This document shows positions 10,518 through 19,099 of a stretch of DNA of 64,000 nucleotides, in pieces (position 1 is the first letter of the stretch; the number at the start of each line of letters is the position of its first letter). Location: the NCBI GenBank assembly GCA_948567375.1, contig OX419762.1, positions 13,894,001 to 13,958,000 of the forward strand, written 5' to 3'. The stretch comes from Lunularia cruciata. Lineage: Eukaryota > Streptophyta > Marchantiopsida > Lunulariales > Lunulariaceae. A program made the translations under genes and the position numbers. The notes below the pieces were generated by a model, which ran no database searches, was not told where the DNA came from, and saw only the letters and a program-made list of their open reading frames with translations.

Positions 10518-11167
10518 AATGGCAGGGATGACATTTATATCAAATACTTAATTTGTAGTGGAGAAGTTTTGAACAATTTTGGACTTTGGCAATTGAAGAT
10601 GAAGGACCTTCTTTTCCAGCAAGGACTACATAGAGCACTGAAGAAAAAAAGGAGGACAAAAGTAATGAGGATGAAGAAGATGAAGATGCAAATCTCAAAG
10701 CTATCAGCACTATTCGGTTGAAACTGGCTGATGAAGTGCTATACAATGTTATGAATGAGGAATCTGCACCAAAAATATGGGCTAAATTGGAGAATCTTTA
10801 TATGACCAAGTCATTGACAAATAGATTGTATCTTAAACAAAAGTTGTATATGTTGCGGATGAAGGAAGGCCAAAGTATTATGGGGCACCTCAATGCTTTC
10901 AACAAAATCATTTGTGAGTTGATGAGCATAGAGGTCAAGTTAGAAGAGGAGGATAAGGCATTGTTGTTATTGACTTCACTTTCTCCTTCATATGAGCATC
11001 TAGTCACAACTCTTCTATATGAGAAGGATATAAAGGGATATAGATTATGGGATCCAAAAAGGTGTTGTCTTGTTGTGAGTAGGGATGTAGTTTTTGATGA
11101 GAAGAGTACGATGGAGACTATTACTATAGCAGAAGAAAAGAAAAAAACAAATTCAATCAGATTTTGT
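10518..11167 (+). pseudogene. Copia gag fused to integrase C-terminal tail
   Basis: Gag appears to begin at the ATG near 10518 but has a stop and frameshift within the first 40 codons. The open part, 10718-11167, encodes the UBN2-type gag domain (KIWAKLENLYMTKSL, LKQKLYMLRMKEGQ, ALLLLTSLSPSYEHLVTTLL). It then runs, with no knuckle, protease or integrase core, into KGYRLWDPKRC and VVSRDVVFDEKST, the known signature of the copia integrase C-terminus. The junction near 11020-11030 is therefore a deletion scar of roughly 1.5-2 kb judged by usual element size. The frame ends at a TAA near 11168. Confidence 0.85.
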
Positions 11168-11252
11168 TAAGATAGATATTGATCTTGGAAATGAAGAGAT
11201 ATCATCTCTTGTAGATCTACCAAGTGAACCGTTAGAAGAGAAAAGTCCAAAA

Positions 11253-12830
11253 GTGATACATGAATGTAGGTATCCAAATAGGGATAGGAGGCCTACAAAA
11301 AGATTTGATGATTCATTTATAGCTTATGCTCTTCTTACTGAGAATGGTGAGCCTTCTTCATATGAAGAGGCAATGCAAGATAAAGAGTGTCAAAAATGGC
11401 AATTTGCAATGGAAGAGGAGATGAAGTCTTTGGCCAAAAACCAAACGTGAAAGTTGGAGACGTGAAAGTTTGCCTATGGGAAAGAAAGCAATTGGTTGCA
11501 GATGGATATTCCGGATGAAGGAAGGACTTCCAAAATCAGGTGGAGATCAGTACAAAGCAAGGCTTGTAGCAAAGGGTTATAGCCAAAAAGAAGGTATTGA
11601 CTTCAATGAGATTTTTTCACTAGTGGTAAAAATCTCTTCAATTTGTGCACTATTGGCAATAGTTGCATTGCATAACTTGGAGTTGGAGCAACTAGATGTT
11701 ACAACTGCTTTTTTACATGGAGAATTGGAGGAGGAGATCTACATGCATCAACCTGAAGGTTTTGACGCACCAAGGAATCAGAACCTAGTTTGTAGGTTTC
11801 AAAAGTCTTTATATGGACTAAAGCAAAATCCAAGACTTTGGTACATGAAATTTGATGCTTTCATGTTGAAGCATGGATATAACAAAAGTGAATCAGATTG
11901 TTGTGTGTACCTCAAGAAGCTAAATGGACCTAGAGTATTTGATTTAATCCTCTTGGTACTATATGTGGATGATATGCTGATTGCTGCGGAGTATATGGTT
12001 GAGGTGGAGAAATTGAAAGCACAACTTGGTAAAGAGTTTGATATGAAAGACTTGAGTTCTTCAAAGAGGGTGCTTGAGATTGAAATCCACTGGGACAGAA
12101 GCAAGGGAAATTTATGGATATCTCAAAGGAGATATTTGAAAAAATTACTTACTCGGTTTGGCATGGAGAATGCAAAACCAGTGAGCACTCCAATGGCAAG
12201 TCATTTCAAGATATCATTGGAGCAATGTCTATCAAATGAAGAGGAGAGAAAATTAATGTCAAATATTTTTTATGCTAGTGCTTTTGGGATTTTAATGTAT
12301 CCTACGGTCTGCCCTAGACCAGATATCTCATATGCTGTGAGTATGGTGAGTAGATACATGGAAAATCCAAGGAAACAACATTGGGAAGTTGTGAAGTGGA
12401 TACTTTGTTACTTGAAAGGGACTATAAATATTGGCATTACCTTTGATGTCAAGAAGGACCAAGAAGGAGGAATTACAGGGTATGTAGATTCTGACTTTGC
12501 CAGAGACTTGGATAAGAGAAGGTCTACAACAGGGTTTGTTTTTACACTTGTTGGTGGTGCAGTAAGTTGGAAGTCTACTCTCCAATCTAGTTGCTCTTTC
12601 TACTACAGAGGCGGAATATATGGCAACAAGTGAGGCTGCCAAAGAGGCAATATGGCTACAAAGATTAGCCAAGGATGTAGGACTCCCTAACATGAAGTCC
12701 ACACTTTTTTATGATAATCAAAACACTATTCACTTGGCCAAAAATCAAGTATATCATTCAAGGACAAAGCATATTGGTTGTAAGACATCATTTGTATCAG
12801 GGAAGCTGTGATAAATGGTGAGATCAATTT
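11253..12830 (+). pseudogene. Copia reverse transcriptase and RNase H, broken
   Basis: The RT lead-in (PSSYEEAMQDKECQKW, EEEMKSLAKNQT) ends at an in-frame TGA at 11448, where the family has a Trp codon. Next to it a segment of about 16 bp containing ACGTGAAAGTT is duplicated. The long frame 11470-12633 (387 codons) holds the RT core, with KARLVAKGYSQKEGIDF, LDVTTAFLHGELEEEIYM and the catalytic box LYVDDMLIA, so both Asp are intact. RNase H begins with TGYVDSDFARDLDKRRSTTG. A frameshift near 12600 moves the rest to 12620-12811 (SEAAKEAIWLQRL, HIGCK), followed by ADMLTK near 12860. Confidence 0.93.
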
Positions 12831-12962
12831 GCAAAAGATTGGCACAAAGGTAAACATAGCTGATATGTTGACTAAACTTGTTCTTGCTGAGAAGTTCAAG
12901 TTATGCATGAACTTGCTCAACGTTAAATTGTGCTCTTTGGGATGATATGGCAGATACAAGCA

Positions 12963-12974
12963 AAAGGTGGAGAT
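12963..12974 (+). promoter_or_regulatory. Polypurine tract of the copia element
   Basis: AAAGGTGGAGAT immediately upstream of the right LTR matches the usual copia polypurine tract position and sequence and primes plus-strand DNA synthesis. Confidence 0.8.
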
Positions 12975-13269
12975 GGTTATGTTTGGCTTGTCAAGAGCAA
13001 AAGCAAACATAACTGATGGGTTCTGCTTGTCACTTGTCTAGAAGTTCAAGTGGATGACAGTGATGGACAGTGATGAACCTTTTATAATGTATATATATGT
13101 GCAATGAGAAATAAAGCTCAGGAAGGCTAGTGTGAGCCTGTTTCAGTCATGGAGGTAGATTCCGGGACAGGGAGTGAACCACGTTATTTACTATTAGTCC
13201 TATGATTTATGTTTAATGTGGTTGTCATGTGCTATTGTGAGAGGTCCTAGGGACTCAATTCTTCTAACA
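12975..13269 (+). repeat. Right LTR of the copia element
   Basis: A 295-bp LTR ending TTCTAACA. Its first base appears mutated (GGTTATG against TGTTATG in the left LTR). It lacks the 28-bp duplication of the left copy. It is followed at once by AGGGG, matching the other flank. Confidence 0.9.
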
Positions 13270-13274
13270 AGGGG

Positions 13275-13540
13275 ACCACTTCCTCCAAAATTGTATCCAG
13301 TGTAGGGTCCATAACCACAATATCCGCCACTGTCACTTGACCATCTCAGACCAAGTATAAATTTGCCTTGACACATGTCGTCTGCAAAGCATACGAATGC
13401 TCCATCCAAGCCAAGTATCCACTCTCTCATGCCATAGCAAACACTATATCCCTAATAGCATCATGGGTAGCTATCCTCTATCCTCCAAAAGGACATCTTG
13501 TCATATGGATTATTTAAACATGTCAAAAGTGGTTTATATG
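13275..13540 (-). mobile_element. Non-LTR retroelement copy 1, 5'-truncated proximal part
   Basis: Read on the minus strand, this region starts within the Cys/His motif (RCPFGG). It continues as RIATHDAIRDIVFAMA and then, with a stop, DGQVTVADIVVMDPTLDTI up to the copia insertion point. The ADIVVMDP segment corresponds to ADVVVTNP in the copy at 37960-38826 and resembles the core strand of a PD-(D/E)xK nuclease fold. The copy stops matching its relatives near 13540, a normal 5' truncation of a non-LTR element. Confidence 0.75.
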
Positions 13541-13559
13541 GAGATTTTCTTTTAAAACA

Positions 13560-13790
13560 CTTGTATTGGTTCTATTAGTCCACGTGGTATAAGAATAAGG
13601 GATTGTTAGTTCCATGTATAAATATCTCGATGTGTTATGTGGGAAAGCTAAGGTATTATATGGTATCATCATAGCAATACCTACATGTCATATATAGATG
13701 ATAGATGTTACCTATGTGAACATATCGTAGCAATACCTAGATGTGCTATGTAGGGAAAGTTTAATTACCTATATGAGATTCATCGGGGGT
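13560..13790 (+). repeat. Short diverged direct repeats
   Basis: Elements such as ATAGCAATACCTACATGT and GTAGCAATACCTAGATGTG, and GTGTTATGTGGGAAAG and GTGCTATGTAGGGAAAG, recur about 100 bp apart. The origin is unknown. No coding sequence. Confidence 0.45.
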
Positions 13791-15790
13791 ACTCATTTCC
13801 TTGCATAAATCTCCCGATTAAATACCTAAGTATTTAATCGGCTAACCTTTATTGTCGTTAGAATGCTACCTCCATGGCTCACGTAGACATGGAGTTGAGA
13901 AATTATCGTTCAAAGACCGCAATCAAAGTTCTCAGCAGCCACATGAATCGAAAATAAGCAGTCAAAACGCGTCAAATATCAACTTTCTGTTGCCTAACAA
14001 CTTTCAATAGTACAGTTTACGCGTACGGCACCAAAACATCCTCACATTGTTCGCTTGGATACAGTGTCTTCTTAGTTGCTAAAGTAGCACGAGTACCTCC
14101 ATTATCAGAGGGACTCGTGTATCCTGCAAGTATTTCCCGTCGCTTGAAGCTCGTAATCAAGAGAAAACACTTCCTCATCTAGCTTCTAACCTAGTCTCGA
14201 AATGGTTCTGGTACTGTATTGAATTGACAATTTCTTAAGGTCCCCAGCAGATTCTTGCGAACTGGAACGTTCCCATCGATATTGGAAGTTGCACTTTGAA
14301 AGTTGACTGTCACACTAGAGTCTGTTCCAAGTTATGTTGCTCATCATTTTGTGTTTGATTAATGTGACGATAAACATCTAGACCTGGGGTATATATAAAA
14401 CTAACTATTTATCTTTGCTCAACTTGGTAAATCAGCTTCCTGTATAAGTTCTCCTTTAAGTTGATAGTTAAACATCCACACCTCAACTTTGATTTACTTG
14501 GACTCTGTCTAAGTAGTGAAATGGCCATGATAGCCCACAATACAAACTGATTATGAAAGGATGCGTGGTTTACATTCAAACGTGAAGGACATTCCTTTGG
14601 TTATTGTTGTTGGTAAGACCTTTCTTTGAAATTTCGGTTGGAAGTTAGTAACTACCAACCTTCCTTCCCGTAACCTCTCATGTCTAGATGCAACAACCCC
14701 GTGGAACAATAGCGAGTCGAACTCCCAGAGTGAACTTCCGAACCCTTCCTCAAGGGATCATGATTTTGTATCTCCACTGAATTTCGACTTTCGTACTCTG
14801 AATAGATCTTCCTGCCCTGAAATAGTCTGTTGCTGGTAGAATAGATAATTGATAATCTAATCTGATTCTTGAGTTACAATTCCATGCGTGATTTTGAATT
14901 TGAACGTACAGAGAAAATGCTAGAGTGAATTCTGGATCTTTGATGTCAATTTGATCGTATAGAAAGGGATTGACATAGCAGGAGCTTTTGAATTGTGGTT
15001 TAATCCGATTAAGATCCTTCTATATGTTTATGTTAGATCCCCTATTATCTTTCTTATTGATTTTAGCATTACTGATAAATGCGGTATGGTTCTTATGGGG
15101 GAAATCTTGAGAGGGCCTGCCTATCCCAGCTTCTCCTAAGGCGGAATCGTGGCTTGAATCTCTTAAAAGCGACTCCGGAGTATTCAAGTGATGTAAAGGA
15201 ATGGTCCAACTCGCAAATGCCCAAAGAAGGGAATCGAGGCAAACAAAAATCAACTTTGGAGCTAAACTTCTAATCAAACACATCAATAATTGGGAAAATC
15301 CTTGGGAATTCCTTTCTTTAGGCATCGTATCGGATGCCGAGTACTCCACACGAAACAAAGATATCAGAACCAAAGAAGGGTTGGCGATGGAAGATAAAAG
15401 AAATAAAAAATAAACTTATCCTAAAGGATTTGGACAGGACCCGGCCTGCTTGTAGATTTATTTTCAGAACTTAGTAAAAGCACCTATTCGGCAGTTTCCA
15501 GGGCCCAAAGGGCACGAGGCCAAAATATAGTAACAGCTAAAAAGGGAATAGCTAAAAAGAGATAAGTTTTGGCTAAGACAACAAAGCCAGGTGCACAGTG
15601 CTGCTCTTTCTATTAGAAAAGTTAAAAGGAGAAATCGCACATTTGTCAACTTTTACTTTCTTTATGCTTATGTTGATAACCAGAGATAATTTTATTCAGT
15701 TAGTTATCATATCATATCATATTCATTGATAAAGTTTTGGTTTACGCGCATTCCGCATTATTGCAAATAATGCGGCTAGTAAAGCTACCC
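13791..15790. other. Spacer, partly organelle-like in appearance
   Basis: No gene could be supported. The part from about 15020 to 15660 differs in texture from its surroundings: balanced composition and short purine-rich runs. One minus-strand frame near 15600-15490 encodes a hydrophobic stretch (TYLFLAIPFLAVTIFWP). This recalls plant mitochondrial DNA, but no mitochondrial gene was recognised. Confidence 0.35.
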
Positions 15791-15795
15791 CTGAA

Positions 15796-16134
15796 CTATT
15801 TTACCATCTTGCCCGAGGTCTCTATGCTTTTCTTTCGAGATCGATCTTGAAAATGATGCATGGCCACGCTGAATAGGAAGGGGCTTAAGACAGAACCCTG
15901 GGATAATTCAGATGCCAAGACGCCTTCATATTTCGTACTTCGAATTTCGCATAATCTGTTTATCCGCTTGAGCTCCACCGCTGGGCCAACAGATTTCAAA
16001 TTTCCAATTTCAAAAGGATTCTTTGAAGATAGAGGAGTGGAACACGAACCAGTTATTGTATTCATCTCTTTCCACGCTTGCAGGAATTGTTTCTCTTGGG
16101 TGAAACTTCGCTTTCTGGATGAGTATTCTAACAC
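15796..16134 (-). pseudogene. Reverse transcriptase fragment, LINE-like relic
   Basis: The minus-strand frame contains ASELSQGSVLSPFLFSVAMHHF. It lines up with the RT motif that normally reads GVPQGSVLGPLLFxxxIND in non-LTR elements. The preceding 50 residues (INRLCEIRSTKYEGVL) are consistent with the region upstream of this motif. The catalytic Asp boxes are not seen, and the frame ends about 20 codons after the motif. The motif resembles a different lineage from the non-LTR family at 34440-38826, which has a GDPLGG-type motif here. Confidence 0.45.
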
Positions 16135-16258
16135 TAGACACGAGAGAACTGGATATCATGTCTTGCCCTCGAGTCAATCAATGTCTTCGGATGATTCCCA
16201 GTACATAATAAGACTCTTAAAGATTGCTGCTCTGATAAATAGAGAATCGACAAGCTAG

Positions 16259-17231
16259 CAACCCTCGATGATAAAAGGTAGTCTGCACCATCCCCCCTCC
16301 CTCCCCTAGTACTCATAAATGGATTGCATACCAACATTCGAAGGTAATAGTGAGAGTTGCAGTGTGATAGGAACTCAAAGTACACGACGACGGAAGATCA
16401 ACGTAATCAACCTAATAATAAGAGAGCCCACACTTTGATTATATAACGGTTTAAATCATCATCAGCGCTGAATTTCTCTTCTAGGATTTGACGCTGAATC
16501 TCCATAAATGAATCATTCTTGCTAGAAACTGGGTTTGCAGCTGTATAAAATGGTGACAGAACTTCTCCTTAATAGTGAAATGTGTGACCTCCACCACGCT
16601 AATGCCAAGCCATCTGATTAAAACTGCAAGCAGCTTATGGTGCAAAGTCACATCCTTGCGGTGCAATATGAGGACCAAATACACGGTCTCACAAGTTTTC
16701 AATTGCCACAGGAAAAGGGGGCTCTACTTTGATATCTAGATACGAAACGTGGTAAAACGAATTACAAAACACTACACAGAGAATTAAGGAAGGGGGAAAG
16801 CACTGGAACATGCCCTGCAATGAAGCGGGTCCAAGATTTCTACATCCTGCCCTTCTCTAGTAGGAAAAATACTAAATAATATATCCGAAAGAAACATAAT
16901 AAGAACCTGATTTCGATTGTTAGAAATTTTGAACACTTGTGAATTACGCGGTCATGTGCACGTAGCAAACCGTCGCTAGGAATGCTAGGAGGTACACCTT
17001 CACATACTGTCGAGCAAGAGAGGACGAGATAACGATTGATACATCAATCTAACAAGACCCACATATACTTGTGCCGTCGGTGTTGACCCCCGTTGACTTC
17101 CTGCAAGTTCTCATCGTTGAGAGAACAAGCATGCAGCGCCTTACTTGATCGTGGAATTCATGCCGCTGGTTAATATTGTACACGGCGAGATCCGAGTTTG
17201 AAGTTGTTGAAAATTCTCTGGGACCTTCAGA
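16259..17231. other. Spacer downstream of CAX
   Basis: No coding region. The part next to 17231 should hold the CAX 3' untranslated region (minus strand), but I could not fix a polyadenylation site. Confidence 0.4.
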
Positions 17232-18728
17232 TTAGCCGAGGTTTGGTACCGGTTGAGGGCCATGGGTGAAGAAACGAATGGCATTCTGGAACGCTATCTT
17301 TGCAGCGCTCACCCCGGGAATATCGGGGACATCCACATGACCAAAGAAGCTCGCCCCAACAATAAAGTAGCACAGGATCAACATCAACCCTTTGAAGTAA
17401 TTAGCAGTGCCATCCTGCACTAGGAAAGCGACCACCAGAACTGTGATGAAAAGCGTTGCGGTCTCAAAGATCTCGAAGTCCAAGTTCATGTCCTTGCCCA
17501 TTGCCCATCCTACCACCACGCAGAAAGGAATGACGAACATCGATATCTGGGTTGAGGATCCGATGGCTACCCCGAGACTGATGTCCAGCTTATCTTTCAT
17601 AGCGAAGACAATTGCACTCCCGTGCTCAGCGGCATTACCCACCAGAGGGAGAATAACCACACTGATGAAGCAGACTGGTATGTGCCACATATCGGCAGCG
17701 CCCTCAATGGCGTCAACTAGGAATTCGGACAAAATTGAGATGAATATGGTGATGACTCCGAGCCAGAAGATGGCGTTCCAGAACCCCATCACGGCTTCCT
17801 CCTCTTCCTCTTCTTCCTCACCTTCACTTTCATTTTCATACATGTTGCTGTGGGTTTTGAGCTGGAAGTAAAGGTAGCAAATATACGCCACGAGCATGAT
17901 GACGCTGATGAATCTCGAGAGGGTGATTTCAGACAAATTGTTGTGAAGTTCAGTGTGAGTTGCGTGCAGAACTGCGGGAAACAGCAGGCCCATGACGGCC
18001 ATGAGCAACAAGCTGGAGCTCACTAGAGCAGCTGCCTTGTTGAATTTTTGGTGCTCCATCTGTGGATGGGTAACTCCACCCACGAAGAAAGCACATCCCA
18101 GGACCAACAGCATGTTGGAGAGGATAGATCCCAAAAGAGAAAGTTGGACAACACGAACCAAGTTTTGACGCAAAGCAAAGATTGCAATTATCATTTCGGT
18201 GGCATTTCCAAAGGTGGCGTTCAGAAGCCCCCCCATAGTAGGGCCTGTATAATACGCCAACTGCTCCGTAACATAGCCGAGTCTCTCAGCTAACGGAGCA
18301 ATTGCCAGCAAGCTGGCAACGAAGATACATCCACGCCCGAGTTCCAGATGCACTGCTACGAACGTGAAGGGTATGGAAAGGAGTAGCAAACACAGCTTCG
18401 TCCCAAAGACAACTTCGCAGAAGCCGAGAATGAGTTGTGCACAAATTGGACCATGATCTTTGACGTGGTTCTGCCTGTCCACTACTCGTTCCTTCTTTTC
18501 AACGTCTGAATCCGGGTCCTCCTTGCAGATACCTCCAGGTGGCAAAGAGCAAGAGCTTCTGCTGGAAAACGACTTCTCACGAGTTTGGGCCAACTTCTTG
18601 TGGCTGTTTGCGCTGTTGCTCAGAATCGGCAACACAAGCTGTGATTCGAGACAAGTGGTCTCATACTCCTCTGCACCGTTCTCCTTCGCCATCTTCTCCT
18701 GTGTGGAATGCAAGCAGGTGCAAGACAT
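17232..18728 (-). CDS. Vacuolar cation/proton exchanger (CAX family)
   Basis: A 498-residue CAX antiporter that would move Ca2+ (or other divalent cations) into the vacuole in exchange for protons. The two repeat motifs that line the ion path are present: GNATEMIIAIFAL (residues 174-186, E178) and GNAAEHGSAIVFA (364-376, E368, H369). An acidic linker, ENESEGEEEEEEEEA (298-312), separates the two halves, as in plant CAX proteins. About eleven hydrophobic segments run from residue 100 to 465, and GSSTQISMFVIPF is well conserved. Residues 1-95 form a long hydrophilic N-terminus of the kind that autoinhibits plant CAX. The frame is uninterrupted. Plant CAX genes usually have many introns, so a single exon is noteworthy. 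ATG at 18728 is the longest start; Met13 (18692) has a better context (AAGATGG). Confidence 0.95.
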   Translation of the reverse strand: MSCTCLHSTQEKMAKENGAEEYETTCLESQLVLPILSNSANSHKKLAQTREKSFSSRSSCSLPPGGICKEDPDSDVEKKERVVDRQNHVKDHGPICAQLILGFCEVVFGTKLCLLLLSIPFTFVAVHLELGRGCIFVASLLAIAPLAERLGYVTEQLAYYTGPTMGGLLNATFGNATEMIIAIFALRQNLVRVVQLSLLGSILSNMLLVLGCAFFVGGVTHPQMEHQKFNKAAALVSSSLLLMAVMGLLFPAVLHATHTELHNNLSEITLSRFISVIMLVAYICYLYFQLKTHSNMYENESEGEEEEEEEEAVMGFWNAIFWLGVITIFISILSEFLVDAIEGAADMWHIPVCFISVVILPLVGNAAEHGSAIVFAMKDKLDISLGVAIGSSTQISMFVIPFCVVVGWAMGKDMNLDFEIFETATLFITVLVVAFLVQDGTANYFKGLMLILCYFIVGASFFGHVDVPDIPGVSAAKIAFQNAIRFFTHGPQPVPNLG

Positions 18729-18909
18729 TTCTTCTCTGAACTTTGAAGGTCAATGCAGCTTGAGCTCGTCTGCAGAAAATCTAGGCCAACTCGCAGCTGC
18801 AGCCGGATCAAACAGCTTGAAACCTTCGCAGATATTATACCGTAGAACTCCCTGGTTGTGGACGGAGGGAGTATCTCGGTACAACCCTGGAGCACGTCCG
18901 TGGATGATG

Positions 18910-18918
18910 TCAACCCAT
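18910..18918 (-). promoter_or_regulatory. Short upstream ORF in the CAX leader (MG-stop)
   Basis: ATG GGT TGA lies 182 bases upstream of the CAX start on the same strand. It matters only if the transcript begins upstream of it, which the sequence cannot show. Confidence 0.3.
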
Positions 18919-18950
18919 GAGTTTGAAAGCGACCTGCCTCTGATTCTTTC

Positions 18951-18971
18951 TCAGCTGCTTGCGAGTTGCAT
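18951..18971 (-). promoter_or_regulatory. Short upstream ORF in the CAX leader (MQLASS-stop)
   Basis: A six-codon ORF 223 bases upstream of the CAX start. Further upstream, near 19125, the minus strand reads GACTTCAG, a possible splice acceptor for a leader intron. Both are predictions. Confidence 0.3.
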
Positions 18972-19099
18972 ATATCCCATTGAAGATGCCGGGAAGAAGG
19001 ATGGAAGCTCCTGGTCGCTATGTTTACTGATATGTAAACTCGTGGGTAATTCCCACCACTCGATCAGAGATCAGCTCCGGTAGGTGGAACGAGATGTAA

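Larger units (their letters stand above)
10107..13269 (+). mobile_element. Ty1/copia retrotransposon, internally deleted
   Basis: A 3.16-kb copia element with two LTRs, primer site, polypurine tract and pol in the copia order, but with a large internal deletion. Gag is joined directly to the integrase C-terminal tail, so the zinc knuckle, protease and most of integrase are missing. RT and RNase H follow and carry a stop and frameshifts. It sits inside the 3' end of a minus-strand non-LTR element. The flanks are AGGGG at 10101-10105 and AGGGG at 13270-13274, a 5-bp target duplication with one extra G before the left LTR. It cannot transpose alone but retains the cis sites needed for mobilisation by a helper. 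Confidence 0.92.

Noticed and set aside
17407-17871. 154-codon plus-strand frame
   Set aside because: Antisense shadow of the conserved C-terminal half of CAX.
18460-19083. 207-codon plus-strand frame over the CAX start
   Set aside because: It is the antisense shadow of CAX and its leader, with no domain of its own.
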